Positions 1 to 18,911 of a DNA stretch of 64,000 bases are shown here, one piece after another (position 1 is the stretch's first letter; the number at the start of each line of letters is the position of its first letter). The notes under the pieces are model-generated. The model saw only the letters and a program-made list of their open reading frames with translations. It had not been told where the DNA came from and ran no database searches. The stretch comes from Oscarella lobularis (taxonomy: Eukaryota > Porifera > Homoscleromorpha > Homosclerophorida > Oscarellidae), in contig NC_089184.1 in assembly GCF_947507565.1 (NCBI RefSeq), forward strand, positions 1,860,001 through 1,924,000, written 5' to 3'. The position numbers and the translations under genes are program-made.

Positions 1-2
1 TT

Positions 3-552
3 GTTGGCGTCCTTTTTAACCACGTAAAGGTGCGTCGACCGGTTTATATTCAAATGGGACTGATGCTTTGCGGTGGTCTTTTTGCTATGGGTTTTCCTCT
101 CTATACCTCGTACGGGTTGAGTGTCGTCTTTGCTGTGGGATACGGTTTTACCATTGGAATGAATTCATTGTATCCCGTTGTTGCGGCATTTCTAGTGGGA
201 CCGGAGCTGTCCAATCATGCAATTGGCTTGTGTGTCTTTTTGACGGGATTTTTATCTCCGTGTTCTGCTCCAATAGCAGGTGAGGAGGGAATGATTTGAA
301 GGCAATACTCTCGGTGTATCCTTTCAAAAACATTTTTTCACGTTAGGTTGGATGTATGACAATTTTGGCGATTACCGATACTCGTTCTTGACAATGGGAT
401 GCGCAGCCGTCGGCTTCGCACTGATGGAAATTCTAATTGAAATATATGCAGAAAGAAGAAGTGAACGTACTATGAGCACTCTAAAAACCAATATCACTGC
501 ACCATCTAAAAGCAACTCGTTTCCACCGCTATCTTACGAAACGAGTCTTTGA
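3..552 (+). CDS. MFS transporter, copy 1 (5' end outside window)
   Basis: This is the C-terminal half of a multi-pass transporter of the major facilitator superfamily, most like animal monocarboxylate-transporter-type proteins, acting in a membrane. The frame is open from base 3 to a GT donor after base 279, and the last exon runs from 347 to the TGA at 550-552. The phase-1 join restores G-W before MYDNFGDYRYS, the same junction as in the three downstream copies. Five or so hydrophobic helices are visible, followed by a short charged cytoplasmic tail. It is the most diverged of the four copies and shows no stop or frameshift in the visible part. The substrate cannot be read from the sequence. 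Confidence 0.8.
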
Positions 553-642
553 ATGAATTTGATGCGATATTTCTTAGATTTAATTAAATTGTCTTTTCCT
601 GCAGTTGTGTCACAGTGCGCATGAGTAATAGTTTATTGTCGG

Positions 643-2273
643 ATGGACATCGACGGATCAGTTTTAGAAGGGGTAATTTGAAATATCTGTTACAGAATGT
701 CTCTTTTCTGATGCTATGCTTCACCTAGGGTGGGCAGATTTTGCGAATTGCCATCGCTTTGGCTGCAGTTCTGCAAAAGCCCATCAACGTAGTACGAATT
801 AGAGCGAATCGAAGCAATCCCGGGCTGAGACCGCAGCATCTGGCTGGCCTACAACTGGTCGCGGATCTGTGTAGCGGAAAAGCGGTTGGCAATCGTGTGG
901 GGTCTCAAAAGGTGAATCGAGATTAAAGAACTGGAAGCATACGAAGAACTTTGTTCAGTGCTCCTTATCACCGGGGTCCTTGCAGGGAGGAAGATACGTT
1001 GCCGATACAAAGACAGCTGGGTAACCATTAATTATTAATTAATTAATTAATTAATTAATTAATTAACTATTTGGAGTTTATGACGCTGATCCATACCTAG
1101 AAGCGTCGTTCTGCTTCTGCAGGCCGCGCTACCTTGCTGCCTTTTTGGACGGGGCGACTTCCGTCTCGTTCTTAGAGGAGGAACGAACGCAACAATGGCT
1201 CCGCAAATCGACTATACACTTCCGGTCGAATAGTGTTATGTGTCTCACTCGTTGCCTTGGGCAATGAAAGCGTTAGGTCTTTAAACCTATTGCGGAGAAG
1301 TTTGGAGTGCGGTTCGATTGCACGGTGGCTAAACGGTACGTATCAAATTCTTTGATGATCTCCTAGGACCATGTGATCTCTTCATAGTGGCTTTTATCCT
1401 CGAGGGGGTGGAGAAGTCATTGTCGACGCGTCTCCGGTGTCAAAATTGAAAGCTGTCTGTCTGACTGAACGTGGACGTCTCGTTAAAATTACAGGCCGAG
1501 CCTTTGTGGCTGGTAAACTTTCTGTTGAGGTGGTTTTTCTCAATACAATACTGACGTCATCTTCTTTATGAAAATTGGCTCTTTAGATTGCTGATAGGAT
1601 GAAAGAATCTGCAGTCAAAGTTCTTAGACGGAAATATGAGGATATACCTGTTGATGTGAAGGTTGTCAAGGAGACTTCGGAGACTTCGTTTGGAGATGGT
1701 ACTGGCATAATGTGAGGTCGTCTATAAATTAGTTATCTGTTTATTACGACGGGTGCATTTGTTGCTAGACTTGTTGGTGAAACGTCGTCGGGTTGTCTTT
1801 TGGCTGGCTCAGGACTCGGAGAGAAAGGTGGTGGAATGTCGTGGGAATAGGGACGGATAAAACTGTCTCATTAATTAAACGTTAGGCGTTCGTGCTGAAG
1901 AGGTTGGCAGAGAGGCAGCAGATAGTCTTATATCGAATCTCGACTCCGGAGGATGCGTGGATGAGTATCTTCAAGATCAGGTTTCTCTTTTACCGTCTAC
2001 TTGCTTGCATACGCAACTCTGTTCCTTTAAGCTTATCATATTCATGGCTCTCGCCGAGGGTAGATCGACTGTAAGGACGGGAAAGGTCACTCTGCACACA
2101 AAAACGGCTATCTACATTGTGGAATCATTGACAGGAGTAAGGAATCTTAGAATACTGTTCACTATGAAGATAGTCAGCGCGTATCCTTTTAGGTTAAATT
2201 TGATATTGTGACTGTTGACGAAGCATTGGATATTTCTTGCCAAGGAATGGGATTCCAACGAGAGACTTCTTAG
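643..2273 (+). CDS. RTCA: RNA 3'-terminal phosphate cyclase, 11 exons
   Basis: RTCA converts RNA 3'-phosphates to 2',3'-cyclic phosphates using ATP. I read eleven exons: 643-672, 729-911, 986-1020, 1101-1224, 1277-1335, 1388-1529, 1587-1711, 1769-1827, 1886-1980, 2032-2136 and 2193-2273. They sum to 1038 bases, giving 345 residues, close to the usual family length. Family blocks appear in order: [74 protein letters not shown] and [16 protein letters not shown] contains the histidine (about residue 306) expected to be the adenylated catalytic residue. All introns are 46 to 80 bases with GT..AG ends, which is why no long open frame marks this gene. It lies on the same strand as the flanking transporters, between MFS copies 1 and 2. 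Confidence 0.95.
1027..1067. repeat. (TTAA)n simple repeat inside RTCA intron 3
   Basis: A run of alternating TTAA units fills most of the third RTCA intron (1021-1100). The same palindrome recurs in many introns and spacers of the window. Confidence 0.85.
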
Positions 2274-2439
2274 AAAGAACATAGTGTCCAAGATATAGGT
2301 ATGGGAATTAGCTCCACCAGAGCACGTTGAACGTATTACATGTACCCTAACCCAACCTGGAAAAGCTAAACCCCTACCATATACGTCTAGAGAAGGTCTT
2401 AGGTGCATCTTGCGGGGGAGGGCATCCGAAGGCTAAAAG

Positions 2440-2761
2440 AGCTTAAATTAATTAAGCACCTTTCATAGATCCCACTGATGTTAATTTTTAAAATGTACTA
2501 CACACAGTTCATCACTTCCATGTTCAGGAAAAAGAGTGAGAAACGATTTGAATCCTGTGAAATGGCTGGACGGTTATATTATTAGCAAAATAATGATGGC
2601 CAGCTAGAGACGCACACACTAGAGCGCGCCCGCGCCCACTGCTAAGTAATTTTTAGCGGCAGCAAGGCTGTGGGGAGGAGCTCCGTGGGGGAGGGCCAAG
2701 TAGAGCGACCAATCAAGAGAAGAAATCATACCCTATGTATACTGCACGCCTTTAGGAAGCT
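2440..2761 (+). promoter_or_regulatory. Upstream module shared by MFS copies 2, 3 and 4
   Basis: The stretch before MFS copy 2 contains blocks such as CACTGATGTTAATTTT, AAATGTACTAC, CATGTTCAGGAAAAAG and GGCTGGACGGTTATATTA. Related blocks occur at 3970-4060 before copy 3 and 5900-6020 before copy 4. The copies therefore carry their 5' flank, probably the promoter, as part of the duplicated unit. From 2274 to 2440, after the RTCA stop, I see nothing recognisable. Confidence 0.55.
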
Positions 2762-3908
2762 ATGGAAGCACGTACAATGAGACGTCTGACGTCGCCTTCC
2801 TCGACTTCTATCGATCGAGGATGGTCGTCTATTTTTACGTTACTGGCGGCATTCACCAGTCTATTTGCGTTCTTTTTCAATTTTTATTCGTTCGCGGTTC
2901 TCTACAATCATCTGATCGTCGTGTACAGGCAAATTGACCACAACCAAACAGCTGCAACAAGTGCCAACTCGAGCAGCTGGGTAGAGCCAGGCCTTTGCTC
3001 GCACGATGACAATCTGGGCGGAATTACAGGTGATGTTATGCATTTAAACTACAGTTTGACTGGAACGCCGATTGTATAGTTCTATGTTGTCTGCTAAAAC
3101 ATAACCATGCCGAAAATAGCTTGCTTCAAAAACGCGTTTTCCCCCCCTACTCGCCCAGCGCTGGCCCCTATTGTGCCATGTTCACGTCCGCTAAAGAGCA
3201 TCCACGTGTCATTGTTTGGATCTTCGTCATGACATGTGAGTACACCTTTCTCTACATCACAATAGTGCATATGGTAATCCAGTGTTCGTTTGAACGTCAC
3301 TTTGTATGAATGACTTTTTTAGATTCGGCATGCTGAATGTTCACTACAGTCAGACACTACATCGTCGAGTCTCCTACTAACGTATCTTTATTTGTCAACA
3401 GCAGTGGGATCAGTTATTATAGGTTTAGTCGGCCGTCGAGTAAAATCTCCTATATATCTTCAAATGAGTCTTATGATCATTAGTGGCTCTTTAGCCGCTT
3501 GTTTTCCTCTTTATAATTCGTATGCCTTGTTGGCAGTTTTTTCCGTATTATTCGGGCTTACCGTTGCAATGGCATGTCTTATGCCTTCCGTCATTTCATT
3601 TATTATGGGAGCTACACTTGCTCCCCACGGCATATTCCTTATGACGTTTGTTACCGGCATCCTTTCTCCACTGGGACCACCACTAGCTGGTATGAGAAGC
3701 GTCTAAGGCTCGAAATGGTAGTGGTAAATATATTAAGCGTTTTGTTTTTGTTATAAGCTGGATGTATGATCTGTTTGGAAATTACCAGTACTCTTTTGTT
3801 GTGACTGGGCTGGTTGTTATTCTTACTGCCACAGTGGAAATTGGTATTGAAGCAGTGTTCCAGAGGAAGAGAAACCATAAAAGAAAGAAACGATGGATGA
3901 AACAATAG
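2762..3908 (+). pseudogene. MFS transporter, copy 2, internal deletion
   Basis: Exon 1 (2762-3029) encodes the N-terminus and first membrane helix, with MRRLTSP starts as in copies 3 and 4. The large second exon, present in copies 3 and 4 and holding about four to five helices, is almost wholly missing. Only its last roughly 35 codons (AMFTSAKEHPRVIVW onwards, about 3175-3273) remain, after sequence with no match in the other copies. No AG acceptor I can find joins exon 1 to the remnant in frame. Exon 3 (3323-3689) is intact. Exon 4 (from 3758) has a frameshift relative to copy 4 and stops early at 3906-3908, losing the conserved SIVNIRETSL tail. I therefore call it a pseudogene. Confidence 0.75.
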
Positions 3909-4152
3909 ACAAGACAGCTCTTCACGATTTGATCATCAGTACCTAATGCAGTAGCAACAACAATGACAATTTCAATAAAAAAATGTACTCCACGATATAT
4001 TCATGTTCAGAAAACAGAGTGAGAATTTGAATCGTGTGACTTGACGGTTAATAATTAAAATTCCGTCTTGCGCGCTACGTTGAACGTATTACATGCGCAG
4101 TCGCGCAGGCTTGAGTGGGGGAAGCTACAAGTTGTAAGCAACCGTACATGCA

Positions 4153-5870
4153 ATGAGACGTCTGACGTCGCCCTCCTCTTCTATCGATCGAGGATGGTCT
4201 ATTGTGACGCTGGTGGTGGCATTCACCATTCTATTTGCGTTCTTTTTCACTGCGTATTCGTTCGGGGTTCTCTACAATCACCTGATCGTCGTGTACAGGA
4301 AAATTGACGGCAACCAAACAGCTGCAAGTGTCAACTCGAGCAGCTTAGTAGAACGAGGCCTTTGTTCGTACGATGACGGACAGAATCTGAGCGGAATTAC
4401 AGGTACTGTAATGTATACAGTTTGACTGATCAACTGTAGCTAAGCGACTTATTAGTAACATTCCTAATTAAATTAAACCATTCCTCAAACCTCGTATTAA
4501 TCGATTATTAATTAATTTAATTAATTAAATAATTAATTAATCTTGCTTCTTTATTTGATTGCATTGACTTAAATTCACATGTCTAACATTGATTTTTTAG
4601 CTTGGATTGGAAGCATTTCTGTAGCTGTACACGCATTATTCAGCCCAGTGAGCAACTACCTGACCAGACGACTAGGCTACCGAATTGTGATCATGATTGG
4701 ATCACTTCTCTTTGGTCTTGGGACGTCATTGACAGCCGCTGTCACGACTAGCCCGTGGCAAGGGGTTTTGCTCTACGGAGTTCTAGGCGGCATTGGAGCA
4801 GCAGGCGTTTATGCCCCAACCTTGTCTTTGATTCCGCTTCACTTCGACAAACACCTCTCATTGGCAAGCGGTATAGCAATGTCGGCGTGCTTCCTTGGAC
4901 CAGCAGCTGGATCGCCCATCTCTCAAGCAGTAATCGATAGATTTGACTCAGGCGGTCTTGCTGTTTTGTATGGGTCACTTGGCCTGTTGTGTTTTGGGAC
5001 TGCCATCCTAATTCGTCCTTCTTCGCGACACAAAAAAGCGGATAGAAGTGCAGCTGAGGCAGAGCCAGAAGCACGAATGGCGTTCTTGCCATGTTCACGT
5101 CCGCTAGAAAGCATCCACGTATCATTGTCTGGGTCCTCGTCATGGCATGTGAGTACATCTTGCTCTACATCACAATGGTGCATATGGTAAAAGTAGCGTT
5201 TGAAAGCTACCCTGTTGCGTATGACTTATTTTCCCTGATTAGATTCGGCATGCTGAATGCGCACTGAAGTCAGACACTACAACGTCTAGTCTCCTACTAA
5301 CGTATCTTTATGTGTCGACAGCAGTGGGATCAGTTATTACGGGTTCAGTCGGCCGTTGAGTGAAATGTCCTGTATATTTTCAAATGAGTCTTATGATCAT
5401 CAATGGCGCTTTAGCCGCTTTTTTCCCTCTTTACAATTCGTATGCCTTGTTGGCAGTTTTCTCTGTATTATTTGGACTTAGCGTATCATTGGTAGGTCTT
5501 ATGCCTTTCGTCATCTCCTTCATTATGGGAGCTAGACTTGCTCCTCATGGTGTATTTCTTATGACGTTTGTTACCGGATCGTTTGCAACAATTGGACCAC
5601 CGCTAGCTGGTCAGGAAACATTTCAAGGCATTTATGTGATTTAATTAACGCATCTCTCTTTTAGGCTGGATGTATGATCTGTTCGGAAATTACCAGTACT
5701 CCTTTGTTGTGACTGGGCTGATTGTCGTTTTTAGTGCCACAGTGGAAATTGGTATTGAAGCAGTGTTCCAGAGGAAGAGAAACCGTAGAGAAAAGGAAAC
5801 GAAAGATGAAACTATTAGCGGGACAGCTTTTCACGATTCGATCGTGAATATTCGAGAGACGTCTCTTTGA
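4153..5870 (+). pseudogene. MFS transporter, copy 3, frameshift and stop
   Basis: The four-exon structure matches copy 4: 4153-4402, 4601-5186, 5243-5609 and 5665-5870. Two lesions break it. Near 5074 exon 2 reads GAAGCACGAATGG where copy 4 has GAAGCAACGAATGG, a one-base loss that shifts the frame before AMFTSA. In exon 3 the codon after GSVGR is TGA (about 5358-5360), where copy 4 has CAA and copy 2 has CGA. Splice sites and the C-terminal tail are otherwise preserved, so inactivation looks recent. A sequencing error could explain either lesion but is less likely to explain both. Confidence 0.75.
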
Positions 5871-6084
5871 TTTGATAAGAGCAACAACGACAATTTTAAC
5901 TAGTGCCTTTTATAGAATCCACTGATGTTAATTTTTTAATTAAAATGTAGTAGGCACAAAGGTCATCACTTCATGTTCAGGAAAAAGTATGAAATGGCTT
6001 GACGGTATATTACTGCAGTAGCGCGCAGCTGCGCAGGCTTGAGTGGGGGAGGGGGAAGCCACAAGTTGTAAGCAACCATACAAA

Positions 6085-7795
6085 ATGAGACGTCTGACGT
6101 CGCCCTCCTCTTCTATTGATCGAGGATGGTCTATCGTTACGTTGCTGGCGGCATTCACCAGTCTATTTGCGTTCTTTTTCACTTTTTATTCGTTCGGGGT
6201 TCTCTACAATCACCTGATCGTCGTTTACAGGCAAATTGACCACAACCAAACAGCTACAAGTGCCGCCAACTCGAGCAGCTTGGTAGAACCAGGCCTTTGC
6301 TCGTTCGATGACGGAGACAATCTGAGCGGAATTACAGGTACACGTGTACTGTTTGACTGGAACGCCGATTGCATGGTGTACTGTTGCTAATTAAGCGACT
6401 TAGTAGTAACATCCTTAAATCTTTCCACTAATTGATTATATTAGTTTAATTAATTAATTAATCTTATTTTTTATTTGATTGCATTTACTTGAATTCACAA
6501 GTCTAATAGGGATTTTTTAGCTTGGATTGGAAGCATTTGTATAGTTCTTCTCTCAGCTCTGAGCCCAGTAAGCGACTACCTGTGCAGACGACTAGGCTAC
6601 CGAATTGTAATCATGATTGGATCACTTCTTTATGGTCTCGGCACGTCGCTGACAGCCGCTGTAACAACCAGCCCGTGGCAAGGGGTTTTGCTCTATGGAG
6701 TTTTAGGCGGCGTCGGAGGAGCAGGCATTTATGCCCCAGCCTTGTCTTTGATTCCGCTTCACTTCGACAAACACCTGTCATTGGCAAGCGGTATAGCAAT
6801 GTCAGCGTGCTTCCTTGGACCAGCAGCCGGATCGCCCATCTCTCAAGCAGTAGTCGATAGATTCGACTCAGGCGGTCTTGCCGTTTTGTATGGGTTAATG
6901 GGTTTGCTGTCTTTTGGAACTGCCATCCTAATTCGTCCTTCTTCACGATACAAAAAAGGGGATAGACGTGCAACTGAGGCGAAGCCAGAAGCAACGAATG
7001 GCGTTCTTGCCATGTTCACGTCCGCTAAAGAGCATCCACGCGTCATTGTCTGGGTCTTCGTCATGGCATGTGAGTACACCTTGATCTACATCACACTAGT
7101 GCATATGGTAATCCAGTGTTTGCTTGAACGTCACTTTGTATGAATGACTTTTTTATTGATTAGATTCGGCATGCTGAATGCGCACTGAAGTCAGACACTA
7201 CGACGTCTAGTCTCCTACTAACGTATCTTAATCTGTCGACAGCATTGGGATCAGTTATTACAGGTTTAGTCGGCCGTCAAGTGAAATCTCCTATATATCT
7301 TCAAATGAGTCTTATGATCATCAATGGCGCTCTAGCCGCTTTTTTCCCTCTTTATAATTCGTATGCCTTGTTGGCAGTTTTCTCCGTATTATTTGGACTT
7401 AGCGCTTCATTGGTAGGTCTCATGCCTTTTGTCATTTCGTTTATTATGGGAGCTAGACTTGCTCCTCACGGCGTATTCCTTATGACGTTTGTTACCGGCA
7501 TCCTTGCTCCACTGGGACCACCACTAGCTGGTATTTAATTAATGGCTCAAAATGGTAGTGGTAATGTATGCGTTTTGTTTCTGTTATAGGTTGGATGTAT
7601 GATCTGTTTGGGAATTACCAATACTCCTTTGTTGTGACTGGACTAATTGTTGTTCTTACTGCCACAGCGGAAATGGGTCTTGAAGTAATCTTGCAAAAGA
7701 ACAGAAACCGTAAAGAAAAAGAAAGGCAAGAAGAAACTATAAACGAGACAGCTGTTCGCGATTCAATCGTGAATATTCGAGAGACTTCTCTCTAA
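6085..7795 (+). CDS. MFS transporter, copy 4 (intact)
   Basis: This is the only complete copy of the array: exons 6085-6337, 6521-7107, 7164-7530 and 7590-7795, summing to 1413 bases and 470 residues. The start is the MRRLTSPSSSIDRGW methionine, shared with copies 2 and 3. An in-frame ATG at 6043 is possible but its upstream residues are not conserved. The protein has an N-terminal helix followed by a polar loop with N-glycosylation-like NQT and NSS sites, an RRLGYR loop typical of MFS proteins after helix 2, a hydrophilic central loop (residues 215-245), then six more helices and a charged tail. Overall layout resembles monocarboxylate-transporter or OFA-type MFS carriers. The substrate is unknown. 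Confidence 0.85.
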
Positions 7796-7990
7796 TATAA
7801 CGGATCGGTCATCAGTATCATATAGCAAAATTCTTCACTAAACCTAAATTAAAATTTTAGTCAATCCAGCTGTTTATCAACGGGTTAAATAAAATGCGTC
7901 ACCATGACGTCACAGTCGTCTCGAAAGCTCTAGAGTGCGTTGTTGTTTTGCTTGACTCAGTGAACTGCTCTTTGCGTCGTTGCGGCAATC

Positions 7991-9486
7991 ATGGCCGAAG
8001 CTCTTCCTTTTCTCCATCATCCCTTACAACCGTCTGCGCGATTCTACTGCCACACTTGCAGTTTGGAAATACGAATATCGCCCATGTCCGAGGTAGACGG
8101 TCTACTGTAGAGATTAGAGAAGTCCTTCTCTCCGACGACAGTGTCTGACACGAATCGAGTACGATTGTTCATCTTTTTACCTTAGGAGCCGAAATGTCCC
8201 AAGTGTGATGGCGAGTTCCTCGAAGAGTTGGACGACGTTCAGAGGTAACGAGAGAAAACGAGCGACGACAAACGATTCGAATCCTGTCTCTCTCAGTCCT
8301 TTCGATGACGAAACGGAACCCTCTTCCTCGGAAAGCGCCGATCGACGATCGGCGCCAACGCAACAGCCTCCGCCGCCCCTACGTCGCGGCGCAACGACGG
8401 CGACGTCGGGAAACGGCTTGACGGCGGTCATAACGTCGGTTATGGAGGTACACTCTGAAAAGTCCCATCTATGATGTTTGGGCGGGTCACTCCTACGCGG
8501 TCCATTCAAGGCTTTTTCTCCGTGGCCCCTTATCGCCGGCCCAAGTCAGGACGATCGGGGGACGCAAGGTCAGCGAAGAGGTTGTGCGAGTGACGCCTTT
8601 GGAATTTTTGGTTTCATTTGTCATTCGTTCGTTCAACAGTCAATATTCGCCGAACGAGAATACGAGCTCATCCGTCTTCTGAGGGACAGGGCGGAACGCC
8701 AACGCTGCTTCATAGGTTGTTTGGGAGGTGGGAGGAGGGGGCATTCATCTTGTTTATTTTCTGCATATTGCAGCGTTCTGAATGGGATTTTTGGTGGCGG
8801 TGGCGGCGGTGGCGGTCAAGGACCACGTGGTGAGATGATGTCAAAATATATACTGTATATATGAGCTTGTCACGATTATGGGTTTTGTGCGTTTAGGTTT
8901 GTTTGGTTCTCTGTAAGTCGACTGACTCGATTGTCACTTCTTGTCACTTCGTATATGCTTTTAGTGGCAACATGTTTTCGTTACCTGGCAACATTGGAGA
9001 TTACGTTTCGAGCGAAAGAAGCATAGACGATATTGTAACCCAGGTTAGTAAGCAGTAGAAAGCCAATTGTTCCACCACCGGATCGTCTGATAAACCGCAG
9101 TTACTGAATCAGCTTGAAGGTGGTGCACCTCCAGCTAAGAAAGAGGCCATTGACGGTATTCCTTTCGTCAATGTGCCACAGAGTGTCATCGGTATGGCGA
9201 CATCGGTTCCGAGGAGACATCTTTGTATACATGATTTTTGTTCTAGATCGGAATGGAGACTGCGTTGTGTGTCAGGAGAAATTTGCCCTCGGAGAACGAG
9301 TTCGTGAATTGCCCAGTTGCAAGCATCTCTTTCATACCGACTGCATATTTCCTTGGCTAAAATTGGTAAGACTCTCTCTTCTTGTTGATCATTTTTGCTT
9401 TTTAATTAATTAAAATGTTTATTTTTATATAGCACGATTCTTGCCCAATTTGTCGCGTGCCACTTGAAAAGAATCGACAATTATAG
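7991..9486 (+). CDS. RING-type E3 ubiquitin ligase, RNF115/RNF126-like
   Basis: Exon 1 (7991-8092) encodes [11 protein letters not shown] and a CHTC pair. Exon 2 (8186-8244) supplies CPKC, so the two exons form the N-terminal four-cysteine zinc finger that in RNF115/126 binds ubiquitin or BAG6 clients. A Ser/Pro-rich segment follows (about 8297-8447), then a glycine run (about 8770-8830). The 3' exons are clear: 8965-9043 ([19 protein letters not shown]), 9101-9191 ([17 protein letters not shown]), 9247-9365 ([31 protein letters not shown]) and 9433-9486 ([11 protein letters not shown]). They complete an H2-type RING finger. Exon joins between 8448 and 8964 are not resolved. The family is soluble and promotes substrate ubiquitination in the cytoplasm. 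Confidence 0.85.
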
Positions 9487-9598
9487 TGTATTGCTGTTGG
9501 TACGGTTGTGATGCATTACAAGTAAATACATATGATACAAGTTCTGCACGATTCTATAATTAACGTTTGTTTACAGCTAGCGTGCGCATCTTCGAAGA

Positions 9599-11149
9599 AT
9601 GAGCGATCTTTTTCGTCTTGTCGAGAAAGCGAACGCCTTCTCCTTGCTATCAAGCATACAAAACGACGAAGGCAACTGGAAAACTTACAAAAATTGCGAC
9701 GGCTACTCTCTCCTTCACGTTTGCGCCCAACTGGGCCGACCCGACTGCCTAAAGGTCTTGCTCCAACAGCCTGGCGTCAATCCAGGCGTTGAAACGCGAT
9801 TCGATCGACGTCAACCGATCCATCTGGCCGCTCTAAACGGACGCGAATCGTGTCTCGTCCTTCTCCTGAATCGCGGCGCCGATCCGAACGCTTCGGACGC
9901 GACGCGAACGACGCCCCTTCATCTCGCCGCTTCGCGAAGCGATTCCGATCGAATCGTTCGACGTCTCCTCGACGCCGGCGCTCGCGTCGACGTCCAAACG
10001 AAGGACGGCTGGGCGCCCTTGCACGAGGCTTCGCGAACGGGTCACGTGGACGCCGTTCGACTTTTGACTGAACGGGGATCGGCGTTGGAGTTCGGAGGCG
10101 TGGCCTTGTGGCAGCCGCTGCACATGGCCGCCAGCTTGGGACGCGTCGACGCTGTCGACGTACTGTTGCGCGCCGGAGCGAATGCCGATTGCGTCGGAGG
10201 CCCGGACGGTAATACGCCACTCATTGAAGCAATTTATCACGGTAATGACGGAAGCAAGCAGGAAATTCATCAATTAATTTAGCATCTTCTACAGATCAGT
10301 TTGGCTCTGCTCAACATCTTCTCGCTCACAATGCAGATACCGAATATATCAATGAGAGAGGCCAAAAGGCACTCGGATTCGCTATTCGAAAGACTACAGT
10401 TGATTTCACCCAGCTTCTCCTCGACTGGGAAGCGAATGTCGATGCGTACAATTCTCTACAAGGAGACGTCGTGTGTTACGCTGAAGAATGGGCTCGACGG
10501 GGCAGAAGCAGCGCTTGTCTCACTGCGTTGCTACGAGCTCGGATGGAGCGTGGCGATGCAGGCGTGTGCGGTCGTTCGCTCTGCGTGCTCGTGCGCGACG
10601 GAGCGTCGACGAACCGATTGTGTTCATATATCAACGCGTGTCACTCGCTCGCCTGTTTGGACTTCTCGTCTCGAGCCTTAGACGGCGTTCTATCGCGCGA
10701 CGTCGGAAGAGGTCGAGGATCGGCTGTCGTGGAGGAGAACGTCGGAGTTTTATTAGCTGCCGGTGCCGAGTTGAATGTAACTGGAACTTTTGCTTTACCT
10801 TTTGCTTTTGCGATCGTCGAGAGAAACGTCTTCTGGAACGAGCAAACGTTGACGCGCTTTCTAGAGGATCACACGGTTCAGCTGGCTAGCGGTGAGAACG
10901 TAGGGGTGGGAAATGCGCTCTCTCGCACGTGAACTCACTGCCTCTCCCCCCCTTTTTCTCTTGTCTTTCTTTTTAGTTCTGACTAGTCTGAAGTCTCGGT
11001 GTCGATTTGTCGTGCGTCGCGCTCTGGGTCCGTCGCGACTGTGTCGCGTGCACGAACTTCCAATCGGATGGCTACTCAAACGATACCTTCTCTTTGGGTA
11101 TCCTCTATACTTGGGTGGCGCTGATGACATCGGCAATTCATTAGCATGA
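9599..11149 (+). CDS. Ankyrin-repeat SOCS-box protein (ASB-like)
   Basis: Three exons (9599-10241, 10295-10891, 10977-11149) sum to 1413 bases and 470 residues. The first exon carries about five ankyrin repeats, recognisable from DGYSLLHVCAQLGRPDCL, QPIHLAALNGRESCL, TPLHLAASRSDSD, APLHEASRTGHVDAV and QPLHMAASLGRVDAV. The last exon ends in a SOCS box with SLKSRCRFVVRRAL and LPIGWLLKRYLLF, which in this family binds elongin B/C and cullin 5. The ankyrins would select the target for ubiquitination. The middle exon (residues about 215-413) is less conserved and probably holds further degenerate repeats. The gene follows the RING ligase on the same strand with 112 bases between. Confidence 0.88.
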
Positions 11150-11218
11150 AAAGTAGAGTTTGCGCACTCAGACGAGCAAATCGACGCAGGGATCGTCGAG
11201 AAGTCTTAGACTACGACT

Positions 11219-18598
<7,380 letters not shown>

Positions 18599-18911
18599 TT
18601 TATTTTTGCATCCTTACCTACCCTTTCGCGATTTTCGCACTGCATCCGCCCACTTGAAACCGGAAGACGCCAACACACCTCTCCCTTGATAAATCGTCAC
18701 AGGAGATTGCGCAGAGCGTTCGAACGGCGCTCGCTGCAACGAGGATATCACTCGCTTATTTCGATCGCGCATCCCGACGATAACAGAACGTCCGCCTAGC
18801 AGAGGAACTATATCAGCGCGTAGGGTAAGTAAGAATCGCTAGCGATAAAGACCAAAGATAAAACCCGTATGCGTCACATTTGTCGTTACATAGGAAGAAA
18901 AGAAAAGGGCG
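18599..18911. other. Spacer between receptor kinase and IQGAP
   Basis: This 313-base spacer has no coding signal. A GTAAGTAAG donor-like site near 18831 and an ACATAG acceptor-like site near 18892 could bound an intron in the IQGAP 5' untranslated region. This would place the transcription start upstream, but that is inference. Confidence 0.35.

Noticed and set aside
741-926. Isolated 61-codon frame beginning [11 protein letters not shown]
   Set aside because: It is exon 2 of RTCA read into the intron, not a separate small gene.
6611-7079. - strand frames opposite MFS exon 2, also opposite copy 3
   Set aside because: They mirror each other because the exons are duplicated; no conserved domain.
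9777-10273. Two long - strand frames opposite the ankyrin exon
   Set aside because: They are arginine-rich shadows of a GC-rich repeat-coding exon; the + frame has clear ankyrin and SOCS-box motifs.
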